From Deltaproteobacteria bacterium (GTDB taxonomy: Bacteria > Myxococcota_A > Polyangia > JACPQR01), in the NCBI GenBank assembly GCA_016190375.1, contig JACPQR010000045.1:1-53588 (forward strand): a DNA stretch of 53,588 nucleotides, written 5' to 3'. The translations under genes were made by a program, and so were the position numbers. Position 1 is the stretch's first letter. Every line of letters begins with the position of its first letter. Positions 25,431-33,778 of the stretch are shown piece after piece. The notes below the pieces were generated by a model. It was not told where the DNA came from. It searched no databases and saw only the letters and a list, made by a program, of their open reading frames with translations.

Positions 25431-25442
25431 GCTCTCGCACCG

Positions 25443-26165
25443 ATGATGCGACATCGGTTTCGCGCCGCCGCCTTGATCCTGACGGCGGTGGGCTGCGGGT
25501 CCCCGGCTTCCTCCGGGGTGCGTGAGACGACTCCGGCGCACGAGGTTCGACAGGCGCCGCCTCCTGGGTTGGCGACACCCGGAACCGTGGCCGACGACGG
25601 CGCGTCGGCGGTCGCCCCTTCCTGCGTGCTGCCCGACGCAGCGGTCCGCGTGGCGTGCGCCGCCGGTGACCCGAGGGCCGCACGGACGGTGGCCGAGGTC
25701 GAGGCCGTCCTGGCGGTGCGGGCCACCGATCGAACGCGCGCCCGGCGGCACGTCGCGCCCGACGTCGCCGTCGCGGTGCCCTTCGATCCCGCGACCGCGG
25801 CGCTGGCGGCGGACGTGCACGCGCTACGCTGCGCGGCGAGTGGTGCCGACCGCGCGAGGCTCACGTACGGTGAGGCGCGCCTGCACTACCAGCACCACCA
25901 CTGGGACGACGCCGCACTGCTCTTCGAAGAGGTGGCCGGCGAGCCGGCCGTGCCGGTCGAGTTGCTCGGTTTCGCCGCTGACCTCGCGCTCGACACGTTG
26001 AACATCCTGCTCTCGCGCGTGCATCGCTCTGACCGGGACTGCCAGGCGCGCATGCAATCCATGATCACGCTCGTTCAGCCCCGCTTGTGCCCCGGCCCGG
26101 ACGAGGAGCGCTGCGGCCGTCTCACGCTGATCGAGACCCAGTTGCGCGAGCGTACGACGCGGTAG
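25443..26165 (+). CDS. Lipoprotein with a TPR-like segment
   Basis: This 240-residue protein starts MMRHRFRAAALILTAVGC, a good lipoprotein signal. After a Pro/Ala linker come a Cys-containing helical segment (VRVACAAGDPRAARTVAEVEAVL) and a TPR-like unit (YGEARLHYQHHHWDDAALLFEEVAG), then CQARM, LCPGPD and RCGRL. Cys pairs probably form disulphides. It lies 12 bases after the binding-protein-fold gene and probably ends that operon. The TPR-like unit suggests protein contact at the outer membrane; no known family is recognised. Confidence 0.7.
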   Translation: MMRHRFRAAALILTAVGCGSPASSGVRETTPAHEVRQAPPPGLATPGTVADDGASAVAPSCVLPDAAVRVACAAGDPRAARTVAEVEAVLAVRATDRTRARRHVAPDVAVAVPFDPATAALAADVHALRCAASGADRARLTYGEARLHYQHHHWDDAALLFEEVAGEPAVPVELLGFAADLALDTLNILLSRVHRSDRDCQARMQSMITLVQPRLCPGPDEERCGRLTLIETQLRERTTR

Positions 26166-26214
26166 CGCCTGGGACGCGCGTCGCGCGCCGCGATCCCGAG
26201 CAGCGCGATGAGCT

Positions 26215-27747
26215 TCACCGCGCGGAGGCTGCCTTCAGGCGATCCGCGTCGAGGCTGCCGAACTGAACGCGGTGCTCGCCCGCCGCATCCGCAAGAGCGA
26301 GGTAGACGAACCGGAGCATTCCCCCGTCCGCGCTCGCCAGCAGATTCGCGTCGACGTCGCCCACCGGCCCGTTCGACAGCGGCACGACGCAGCCGAACGA
26401 GGGCGCGCCGGCGGGCCTGACCGTGGCCGCGAGGCTCCCGGCCGGGTCGGCCAGCCGGTCCGTGAGCGCCACCACGAGCGAGCCGTCGGCGAGCCGAGCG
26501 AGTGACGGGAAGATGGTGCGCTCCGTCTGCCCCGGGTCGCGCTCGGTCAAGAGCACCTCGGGGCCCATCTCGTCGTCGGGCCCGATTTGCCGATAGGCCG
26601 CGCGATAGCTCGAGCCGCTCTCGACAATCGTGTAGACCACGTGCGTCGTCCCGTCGGGATCGACTAGGATGTCGGCGTCGCCGTAGACTCCGCGCGCGAC
26701 GGGCCGCGCCGTCGTGAGGCTGAAGCTCCCGGCCTCGGGAAGCGCGCGCTGGACGAACAGGGTGCCACGGGCGCCGGTGTCCGGCCACTGGGCCTGCTCG
26801 AGCCCGGACTGGTAGAGGGAGCGGTCGGAGTACACCAGGACGACGCCGCCCGTGCCATCGACGTCGACTGCCGGGTCGCCGCCATAGCCCAGCGCGAAGC
26901 CCGGGACCTCGACGGGCCAGATCTCGAGGGAGAACAGCTCCTCGCCCGGATCGAACGCAGATGGATCGAACGGGCTGGCGCTCCGGAAGTAGTGGATGCC
27001 GGTCCGCACGGGCTCGTCCGGCGCGTCGAAGGAGAAGGCCTCCGTGGAGGCCGTGACCAGGTGAAAGGTCCCCTGCGAGTCGAGGGCGAAGTCCAGAAAG
27101 CCGTGTCTCGGGTTCGGCGGGTGCGGCAAGAGCGCTGTCGGCTGGCCCCAGGTCCAGGTCCAGCGGTCGGCCGACCGATCGACGCGGGCCGTGACGGCCT
27201 GTGGCGAGCTCCTGTACTCGTTGCCCTCCCTCCACGACGATGCGTAGATGATGTGCAGGTCGTCGCCCTCGTCCGCGGCGATCACTCCGAGCCAACCGCG
27301 CTCGTCCAGGAGCTGGAACGCCTCCCAGGTCGCGCCGCCGTCGTGGCTTCGCGCGTAGGCCGCCCCTTGCGTGTCGAGCTGCAGGTAGAGGTGGATCGTC
27401 CCGTCGCTCGTCACGGCGATCTTCTCCTGCTTGGCGTGCAGCGTCGCCTCCATGCTGGCCAGGGACTGGGTGGGGATGCTCGCCTCGAAGGCGATCGGCT
27501 CGGCGCTGCCGCAGGTTCCTCCACAGGTCCCGACGGACCCGCACCGCCGGCCCTCGCAACCGTCCGCGCAGGGGTCCTGGGCCGCGTCTGCCGCGGCGTC
27601 GGGCGCCGCGGCACCATCAGCGCCGTCACCGCCCATCGCGGCGTCCATCCCCGCGGCGGCGTCCGCCACGCCTTGCTCGCCGCCACAGCCGGCCAGGGTC
27701 ACCGCGACGGCAACCAGCATCCGCACCCGCGGGATCGTGCAGTCCAT
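26215..27747 (-). CDS. Lipoprotein with sialidase-like (BNR) beta-propeller
   Basis: This 510-residue protein starts MDCTIPRVRMLVAVAVTLAGC (lipobox LAGC), followed by an Asp/Ala-rich linker and a short Cys-rich knot (DPCADGCEGRRCGSVGTCGG..CG). The rest is a beta-propeller with Asp-box-like repeats (SHDGGATWEAF, DGTIHLYLQ, DDLHIIYAS, VDVDGTGGVVLVYS, VDPDGTTHVVYTI). Such propellers occur in sialidases and exo-acting glycosidases but also as simple binding domains. I did not find the Arg triad or Tyr nucleophile needed to call it a sialidase. ATG at 27747 is chosen for the signal; a second ATG lies nine codons in. It is 166 bases downstream of the zinc-ribbon gene on the same strand. Confidence 0.72.
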   Translation of the reverse strand: MDCTIPRVRMLVAVAVTLAGCGGEQGVADAAAGMDAAMGGDGADGAAAPDAAADAAQDPCADGCEGRRCGSVGTCGGTCGSAEPIAFEASIPTQSLASMEATLHAKQEKIAVTSDGTIHLYLQLDTQGAAYARSHDGGATWEAFQLLDERGWLGVIAADEGDDLHIIYASSWREGNEYRSSPQAVTARVDRSADRWTWTWGQPTALLPHPPNPRHGFLDFALDSQGTFHLVTASTEAFSFDAPDEPVRTGIHYFRSASPFDPSAFDPGEELFSLEIWPVEVPGFALGYGGDPAVDVDGTGGVVLVYSDRSLYQSGLEQAQWPDTGARGTLFVQRALPEAGSFSLTTARPVARGVYGDADILVDPDGTTHVVYTIVESGSSYRAAYRQIGPDDEMGPEVLLTERDPGQTERTIFPSLARLADGSLVVALTDRLADPAGSLAATVRPAGAPSFGCVVPLSNGPVGDVDANLLASADGGMLRFVYLALADAAGEHRVQFGSLDADRLKAASAR

Positions 27748-27913
27748 GGCCTCTCCCGGAGCAAGCCACGTGCCGGGCTGCGCCTCTCGCGCCTGCCGTT
27801 GTCCCAGCTCGGCGGTGTGGCGTCGGCGCCTCGATCGGAGCCCGCGCCGCTCCGCTGGCGTCCTGGTCGGCGAGCCCACCGAGCCGCGCTACTACATCCG
27901 CTGAGACCGTCGG

Positions 27914-28225
27914 TCAGTGCAGGGTCGAGGGCTGGGCGTCCTCTTCCTCGTCGTCGAGACAACCGCACGAGATGAGCTGATGGCCGCACCGAGGGCACTC
28001 CTCCCAATCGCAGCCGGGATGGTGCCGCTCGCCGACGGCGACGTGGCAGTCGTGGCACCTCTGTCCCGGCCCCGGCGCCCATGGCTTCCCTGGCCCGCCG
28101 CAACGCCGCTCCTCGCCGTACGGGATGCTCGGCTTCGTGCTCCCGTCCGGAAACTCCACGACGGCATTTCCCGAGCACCCCTCCACATCGAGCATCTCTT
28201 CCCGGCACCAGTCGCAGATCGCCAT
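27914..28225 (-). CDS. Small zinc-ribbon protein
   Basis: This 103-residue protein carries three Cys pairs typical of zinc knuckles: CDWC (4-7), CHDC and CPRCGH, plus a final CGC and a Cys in CDWEEC. The C-terminus is acidic (LDDEEEDAQ). Small proteins of this layout occur in actinobacteria and myxobacteria without known role; DNA, RNA or protein binding is possible. ATG at 28225 is the only clear start. The upstream flank is the MITE-like element, whose left end begins 25 bases from this start, so its promoter may lie inside or be replaced by the element. Confidence 0.7.
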   Translation of the reverse strand: MAICDWCREEMLDVEGCSGNAVVEFPDGSTKPSIPYGEERRCGGPGKPWAPGPGQRCHDCHVAVGERHHPGCDWEECPRCGHQLISCGCLDDEEEDAQPSTLH

Positions 28226-28310
28226 CGGATTCCATCCTACTCCCGAGCGTGCCTATCCGGTTGGTTGCCATGGAATCCGTCCGTGGCCGATTCGCGGCGC
28301 GAGTCCGGAA

Positions 28311-28334
28311 TCGTGGTCGTGGTCGTGGTCGTGG
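28311..28334 (+). repeat. Hexamer array, four TCGTGG units (left arm)
   Basis: Four perfect TCGTGG units begin 43 bases inside the left terminal repeat of the MITE-like element. They are complementary to the array at 28524-28553. Confidence 0.85.
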
Positions 28335-28520
28335 ACGGAACCATTCGCCCGGTCGCGCCGATTCACGCGCATATTCGGTTTCCGGCGACTCGATGTGTGC
28401 CGTTGCGCAACGGAATTCCCGTGCCATGCCGTGGGGTTCGCAGGCCGGGCGCCGCGGCGCTTTGCGGCGCTCGGCGACCACCTCCGAGGTGCGGCCCTAT
28501 CGAGGGCGGGTGACTGAGGT

Positions 28521-28553
<33 letters not shown>

Positions 28554-28735
28554 GCCGGACCGCGAGGACCGCGTGCCGTGTCAAGCAACCGGATAGGCAT
28601 GCTCCCGAGCGCTCGCTCACCCGCCGCGCTGGCGCGCCCCGATGCAATCGTACCAGCGAGTCTGGCGATGGGCCTGCCCCGTTCGGTGTTCCGGGCCCAG
28701 GCCGGAAGCCCAGGTTGGCGCTAAGCTCCCGGCGG

Positions 28736-29470
28736 ATGGACTTCGGGCCCGCCGCCGACGACTACGCCCGCCACCGCGCCGGCTTCCCCACTTCGTTCTT
28801 CGAGCGCGTGCCGCTCTCGGGGCGGGTCCTCGACCTGGGCAGCGGCACGGGCGCGATCGCCCGGAGCTATCGGGCGAGCGGCGCGCAGGTGGTCGCGCTC
28901 GACCTGTCGCCCGCGATGCTTTCGCGCGCGCCCGACCTGCCCGCGCGCGTCGCGGCGCGCGCCGAGCGCTGCCCGTTCCGGGACGGCTCGTTCGACGCCG
29001 TCGTCGCCGGGCAGTGCTGGCACTGGCTCGATGGACCGGCAGCGGCGCGCGAGGCGAATCGGCTCCTGTCCCCCGGCGGCCGCCTGGTCGTCGCGCACTT
29101 CGACTACCTCGCGATTGCCCCGAACGCCGCGTTCGAGTCCGAGCGCCTCGTCCTCGAGGTCCATCCCGCCTGGCCCATGGCGGGCTCCGACGGCCGCTAC
29201 GACCGGTGGCGGCCGCACCTGGAGGCGGCCGGGCTGGATGAGATCGAGTCGGTCGACTGGGTCGAGGACGTCGTCTACACGCACGAGTCCTGGCGCGGCC
29301 GGATGAGGGCCAATAACGGCGTCCTCGCCCTCGGCGACCCGGCTCGCATCGCCGCCTTCGATGCCGAGCTGGGCCGCCTCCTCGCGAGGCGCTTTCCGGA
29401 TCCTCTGATCATCCCGCACCGGGTCTTCGTGCTCTCGGCCAAACGCTCTGCTAGCGCCAGGCTCGCCTGA
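28736..29470 (+). CDS. Class I SAM-dependent methyltransferase
   Basis: This 244-residue protein has the class I methyltransferase motifs: VLDLGSGTGAIA (motif I), a following acidic residue in VVALDLSPAML, FDAVVAGQCWHWLD (motif II-like) and LLSPGGRLVVAHFD (motif III). The CWHW phrase and FPTSFFERV start resemble the UbiE/Methyltransf_11 subgroup that acts on small molecules. The substrate is unknown. ATG at 28736 is chosen since the family starts MDFGPAADDYARHR. It ends inside the convergent serine hydrolase gene, sharing 20 bases. Confidence 0.85.
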   Translation: MDFGPAADDYARHRAGFPTSFFERVPLSGRVLDLGSGTGAIARSYRASGAQVVALDLSPAMLSRAPDLPARVAARAERCPFRDGSFDAVVAGQCWHWLDGPAAAREANRLLSPGGRLVVAHFDYLAIAPNAAFESERLVLEVHPAWPMAGSDGRYDRWRPHLEAAGLDEIESVDWVEDVVYTHESWRGRMRANNGVLALGDPARIAAFDAELGRLLARRFPDPLIIPHRVFVLSAKRSASARLA

Positions 29471-31109
29471 GCCTGCAGAGCGGAGGAAGCGGATCGAGCC
29501 GCGCCCGGAGCAAGGCAGCCCTCAGCGCCGCGGCATCGGGCTCGGGGCGGCGCGCGGACCGCCTCCTCTCGTGGCGCGCACCCGCACCCGCGGCGGGACG
29601 GATCGCGACGATCGCGCGGTTGCGGAGGTACGTCTCGCCATCGGGACCGTCGACGAAGGAGAAGTCCAGCTCCTCGCCCTGCACGCTGGCGATCCAGACG
29701 CGCGTGCTGAGCGGCGTCATCTCGCGCTCGTAGGGGATCTCGTACTGATCGAGCAGCGGTGCGTCGATCCTTAGCGCGTCGCCTTCGCGCGAGATGACGA
29801 GCTCGCCGACGTTGAAGTCGTCGACGTAGGTGCCCACGAGCCCGTCGAGCGCTCCGGCGTCGAAGGGCAGCGGCGGCTCGGTGGCCGGTTCGGGGAGCTC
29901 GACGAGCGACTCGATCGCCGTGACCACGCTCCGGGTGAAGTCGTCGGCCAGCCCGTTGCTCAGGATGGAGATGGCGAAGCGCTGCTCGGGCAGGATGACG
30001 AAGGTGGACGTGTGCGTCCACGTTCCCCCGCCGTGGCTCCAGACGGGAACGTCGTACCACGCGCCCTGCACGGTCGTTCCGCGCTCCACGAACAGCCCGT
30101 AGCCGTAGCTGCCGGGGATGTCCGGGAACAGGGGGACCTGTGGCGTCGACAGCTCCTCCCTCCGGTCGTCGCCCAGCACCGTTCCGTCGCCGTCGACGAG
30201 GAACCGGGCCAGCCGGATCTGGTCGCTCGGCGTCGACCAGACGAGCCCGGACGGCCGAACGAAGGCCGACTCCCACGTCTCGTCGAGAGAGACCGGCCCG
30301 ATCGTCGGATCGTCGCCCGTGGTGACGCCGATCCCCGTGGCGTGGTTCGCGTCCACCTCGGTCTTCCGCGCGACCGTGCGCGACATCCCGAGCGGGGCAA
30401 AGACGTCCTGTTCGACGATGTCGGCCCACGGGCGTCCGTCGAGCTCCTGGTGGAGAAGGCCGGCGACCGAGAAGTTCGGATTGCTGTAGTTCCAGATCCG
30501 CCCCGGAGGTGCGAGCGGGTAGTAGCTCTCGGCGAGCTCGCCGAACACGAATGCCCGCAGCCCCTCGTCGTCGGCCTCCGTGGCCGTCTCCACGCCGTCG
30601 AGGATCCCGCCCTGGTGAGAGATCAGGTCGTGGATGGTCGCTCCGACGAAGTCGGGCGCCAGGGTCATCTCGAGATCGGGTAACACGTCGGCGACCGTGG
30701 TTTCGAGCGACGCTTGGCCGGCGGCGACGAGACGAAGCAGGCCGATCGCGGTGATCTTCTTCGTGTCCGATCCGATCATGAAGAGCGTGTCTTCGTCGAT
30801 CCGGCCGGCGCCTTCGCCGAGACTTCCGAACCCGCCCACCCACACGACCTCCTCGTCGAGCCAGACGGCGACGGACGCTGCGGTCGCGTTGCTCCCCTCG
30901 ATATCGGCCTCGATGGCCGCGGCCAGCAGCCCGAAGCGCAGGTCCTGCCCGGCATCCGGTGCGTCCGCGTCGAGATCGCCGGCGTCGGCGCCGACGACGC
31001 CGGCGTCGCCACCGCCGTCGTGACCGCCGCCGGCACCGCCGTCGTCCCCGCAGGTCGACAGCGAGATGGCGACGGCGGCTACGACGACCACCCGTTGCTC
31101 GAGCCGCAT
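29451..31109 (-). CDS. Beta-lactamase-fold serine hydrolase lipoprotein
   Basis: This 552-residue protein starts with a lipoprotein signal (MRLEQRVVVVAAVAISLSTC, Cys 20) and an Asp/Ala/Gly linker. The class C beta-lactamase/DD-peptidase core is complete: SDTK at 114-117 (Ser nucleophile and Lys), YSN at 208-210 and HGG near residue 345 in place of the KTG box. Such exported enzymes are esterases, peptidases or lactamases; which one is not clear. A C-terminal lipocalin-like beta domain follows (LVGTYVDDFNVGELVISREG). The last 50 or so residues are Arg/Ala/Leu-rich and overlap the 3' end of the convergent methyltransferase gene, so an ancestral stop may have been lost. It probably follows the Nudix and Smr genes in one operon. 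Confidence 0.87.
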   Translation of the reverse strand: MRLEQRVVVVAAVAISLSTCGDDGGAGGGHDGGGDAGVVGADAGDLDADAPDAGQDLRFGLLAAAIEADIEGSNATAASVAVWLDEEVVWVGGFGSLGEGAGRIDEDTLFMIGSDTKKITAIGLLRLVAAGQASLETTVADVLPDLEMTLAPDFVGATIHDLISHQGGILDGVETATEADDEGLRAFVFGELAESYYPLAPPGRIWNYSNPNFSVAGLLHQELDGRPWADIVEQDVFAPLGMSRTVARKTEVDANHATGIGVTTGDDPTIGPVSLDETWESAFVRPSGLVWSTPSDQIRLARFLVDGDGTVLGDDRREELSTPQVPLFPDIPGSYGYGLFVERGTTVQGAWYDVPVWSHGGGTWTHTSTFVILPEQRFAISILSNGLADDFTRSVVTAIESLVELPEPATEPPLPFDAGALDGLVGTYVDDFNVGELVISREGDALRIDAPLLDQYEIPYEREMTPLSTRVWIASVQGEELDFSFVDGPDGETYLRNRAIVAIRPAAGAGARHERRRSARRPEPDAAALRAALLRARLDPLPPLCRLRRAWR

Positions 31110-31158
31110 CGGACGCCCCCGATCGTACTATTGCCGCGAGAGCAGCGGTACTGGGTAC

Positions 31159-31677
31159 TCATCGGTTGGCTGCCACCTCGCGGCGCAAGAAGATCATCAG
31201 GGCTCCCGTGCCGCCGAGCCTTCCCGGCGCGGTCGCGAACGCCAGGACGCGGCTGCCGGTCGTGCCCGCCGTCAGCCAGCTCGCGATCTCGCCCTTGAGA
31301 ACGGGGTCGCCCTCGGAGTGAGCACCCTTGCCGTGGACGACGAGGACCGCACGATGTCCGGCGTCGGCGCTCCGGCGCACGAAGGCCTCGAGCCTCGAGC
31401 GCGCCTCCTCGGCGCCCAGGCCGTGCAGGTCGAGCGTGTCGGCCGGGTCGAGCCCACGGAGGCGGCGTAGCGCGCGGCGAGCGAGGTCCCGCACCCGTCC
31501 CTCGATGGCTTCGCCGTCGGACGTGACGTCGAACTCTGGCGCGCCCGGCTCCTGCGCCCTCGGGCGAACCGGGCCGCGCGCCGACACCCTGGGGCGCTCT
31601 CGGAGCGGCTCGACCCCCTCGAGCGCGCGGGCCAGGAGGTCCTCGGGCTCGGCGTCGCACGGGCGGCGGCGCTTCAT
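31159..31677 (-). CDS. Smr-domain protein
   Basis: This 172-residue protein ends in a Smr domain: LDLHGLGAEEARSRLEAFV, AVLVVHGKGAHSEGDPVLKGEI and a final strand (GGTGALMIFLRRE). The LDLHG and HGKG motifs are those of the MutS2 C-terminal nuclease domain, here free-standing, as in the YdaL/SmrB group. Such proteins cut nucleic acid, including colliding-ribosome mRNA in the case of SmrB. The N-terminal 70 residues are charged and low in structure. ATG at 31677 overlaps the Nudix stop by 4 bases. Confidence 0.88.
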   Translation of the reverse strand: MKRRRPCDAEPEDLLARALEGVEPLRERPRVSARGPVRPRAQEPGAPEFDVTSDGEAIEGRVRDLARRALRRLRGLDPADTLDLHGLGAEEARSRLEAFVRRSADAGHRAVLVVHGKGAHSEGDPVLKGEIASWLTAGTTGSRVLAFATAPGRLGGTGALMIFLRREVAANR

Positions 31678-32234
31678 GACCGGTTCGCGGTGCGGCCCCT
31701 TCGCTCGAGCGCCGCGAACGCGGCGATGACGAGCGCGTGCCGGATCGTGCCGTCCTCGATCAGCTCGTGGACGCGGGCGAGCGGCTCGACGACGACCTCG
31801 AGGTCCTCCGCCGCATCGGGCTCGGGGTCGCAGATCCGCCTCGCATCGCGAGCCAGGTAGACGTGACAGCGGTTCGTCTGGATCGCCGGGTTGGGAAGCA
31901 CCCACCCGAGCGGAACGATCTCCCCCGAGAACCCGGTCTCCTCGCGGAGCTCCCGCGCTGCCGCCACCTCGGGCGCCTCGCCTGGGTCGCACATTCCCCC
32001 GGGGATCTCCAGCGTGATGCCGTCGAGGCCGTGCCGGTACTGGCGCACCATGACGACGTTGCCCTCCGCGGTGAGCGGGACGACGTTCACCCAGTCGCAG
32101 GCCTCGATCGTGTAGGTCGTGCGACGCGCGTGGTCGTGCGCCGCTTCGGTCAGGTGCTCGACGAGGCGGAACACGCTGTAGTCGCCCACGACTCTCGAGG
32201 AGATCCGGCGCCAGGGCTTGATCGAGGTGGTCAT
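31674..32234 (-). CDS. Nudix hydrolase
   Basis: This 186-residue protein has the full Nudix box: G-MCDPG-E followed by seven residues and RELREETG. The preceding VVMVRQYRHG and EIPGG are typical of the ADP-sugar pyrophosphatase (NudF/ADP-ribose) branch. It would hydrolyse a nucleoside diphosphate linked to another group. The Smr gene follows with a 4-base overlap. It diverges from serine acetyltransferase with 55 bases between starts. Confidence 0.92.
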   Translation of the reverse strand: MTTSIKPWRRISSRVVGDYSVFRLVEHLTEAAHDHARRTTYTIEACDWVNVVPLTAEGNVVMVRQYRHGLDGITLEIPGGMCDPGEAPEVAAARELREETGFSGEIVPLGWVLPNPAIQTNRCHVYLARDARRICDPEPDAAEDLEVVVEPLARVHELIEDGTIRHALVIAAFAALERRGRTANRS

Positions 32235-32289
32235 GTCGCGAGCACGAAGTTAGCGCCGGCTCGGGCGATCTGCTAGCTTCTGGGCTCCT

Positions 32290-33012
32290 TTGATCGGCTC
32301 GATCCGGACGGCCTTCACACAGATGCGCGAGGACGTCGTCGCCGTCCTCACCAACGATCCCGCCGCACGCAGCGCGATCGAGGTCGTCCTGACGACGCCC
32401 GGGCTTCACGCGATCTGGCTGCACCGTCTGGCCCACGGGTTGTGGCGACGGGACCGCAAGCTGGTCGCCCGCGTGCTTTCACACCTGTGCCGATTCGCGA
32501 CGGGAGTCGAGATCCACCCCGGCGCCCGCGTGGGCCGCAAGGTCTTCATAGACCATGGCATGGGTGTCGTGGTCGGCGAGACCGCGACCATCGGGGACGG
32601 CTGCCTGATCTTCAAGGGAGTGGTGCTCGGCGGCACCTCGATGGAGCGCAAGATCCGCCACCCCCAGCTCGGGAAGAACGTCGTCGTCGGGTCGAACGCC
32701 TGCATCCTCGGCCACATCGAGATCGGCGACGGCGCGCGGATAGGCTCGGGTTCCGTGGTGATCCGGGACGTCCCGGCGGACGCGACCGTCGTCGGCATCC
32801 CGGGCCGCGTCGTCCCACCTCGGGACGGCCCCAGGGCGCACGTCGAGGGGACCCTGGATCACGCGAACCTCCCCGACCCGGTCGCCGAGACGATCCGGGA
32901 ATTGGCCTTGCAGAACGAGAATCTGCGCCTCCGCATGGCCCGGCTCGAGGACGCCTTGAACATCCACGCGCCCGAGGCCGTCGAAGACGGGCCCGAGCCT
33001 TCCCCGGTCTGA
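32290..33012 (+). CDS. cysE: Serine O-acetyltransferase
   Basis: This 240-residue protein has the left-handed beta-helix hexapeptide repeats of serine acetyltransferase: VEIHPGARVGRKVFIDHGMG (catalytic His of IDHG), VVVGETATIGDGC, VLGGTSME and HPQLGKNVVVGSNACILG. It acetylates serine with acetyl-CoA in the first step of cysteine synthesis. The start is TTG at 32290; ATG at 32323 (MREDVVAVL) also fits the family. The C-terminal 45 residues form a helix (ETIRELALQNENLRLRMARLED), longer than usual, perhaps a coiled coil. Placement beside a Cys-using assembly line is probably chance, given the 24 kb gap. Confidence 0.9.
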   Translation: MIGSIRTAFTQMREDVVAVLTNDPAARSAIEVVLTTPGLHAIWLHRLAHGLWRRDRKLVARVLSHLCRFATGVEIHPGARVGRKVFIDHGMGVVVGETATIGDGCLIFKGVVLGGTSMERKIRHPQLGKNVVVGSNACILGHIEIGDGARIGSGSVVIRDVPADATVVGIPGRVVPPRDGPRAHVEGTLDHANLPDPVAETIRELALQNENLRLRMARLEDALNIHAPEAVEDGPEPSPV

Positions 33013-33139
33013 CCCGACTGGCCATCAGGGCGCCGCGGGCGGCAGCGAACGACTACTGGATCGCGGACTGCAAAGAGAGGTAGGTTCGGGCCTCGAGATT
33101 GGGTGGTACGGGCGACTGACTCGTAAAGGAGGACGAAGA

Positions 33140-33742
33140 ATGAACCGTGCGCGTTGGCTTTGGATCCTTGCTCCGATCATGGGGCTCTTTGGCGCGAGCT
33201 GCGTCGTCACGACCGACACGTGCACCGACACGGACGCGGACACCTACTGCGATGACGAGGACGACTACCCGCTCGACGGGGCGTGCTGGCTGGCTCCCGA
33301 CCCCGTTTGCGAAGGCACCTGCAACGACGCCGACGGCGACACGGTGTGCGACGAGTTCGACGTCAGCGATTGCCTCGACGACCTGACTGGATACTGGATC
33401 TGCGACGCCGGCTGCACCCCCGGCGTGGACAACTACTGCGTCGATCCCTGGCTGCTCGACTACTGTGCAGCGGAGGACGGCCTCGAGTACCGGAGCGACT
33501 GCAACAGTGCGTGCACGACGGATGATCGCGTCTACGCGCAGACCTGCGGCGGCACTCCTGCCGTGGCCGGCGAATGCCTCGACGACCTCGGAGCCTGCGG
33601 CTGCTGGTGCGAAGAGGCCTTCGACTCCTGCGTCAACGACTACACGGTGCAGTACACGCGCGAGGGCACGACCTACCAGGTCGACTGCAAGGAGTACTGC
33701 AACGGCTCCTGCGACGAGGCCGCCGGCGCCTGCGCCTGCTGA
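33140..33742 (+). CDS. Cys-rich lipoprotein
   Basis: This 200-residue protein has a strong ribosome-binding site (AAAGGAGG) and the signal MNRARWLWILAPIMGLFGASC (lipobox GASC). The mature part holds about 28 Cys in pairs, with Asp-rich calcium-like loops (DTDADTYCDDEDDY and DADGDTVCDEFD) as in thrombospondin type-3 or MopE-like segments. The last half (ACGCWCEEAFDSC..CKEYCNGSCDEAAGACAC) is a dense disulphide knot. It is probably an outer-membrane or exported metal-binding or structural protein. The family is unknown to me. Confidence 0.8.
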   Translation: MNRARWLWILAPIMGLFGASCVVTTDTCTDTDADTYCDDEDDYPLDGACWLAPDPVCEGTCNDADGDTVCDEFDVSDCLDDLTGYWICDAGCTPGVDNYCVDPWLLDYCAAEDGLEYRSDCNSACTTDDRVYAQTCGGTPAVAGECLDDLGACGCWCEEAFDSCVNDYTVQYTREGTTYQVDCKEYCNGSCDEAAGACAC

Positions 33743-33778
33743 CCTAGAAGCTCCTCGGAAACCTTCCCTCCGCTAGAA

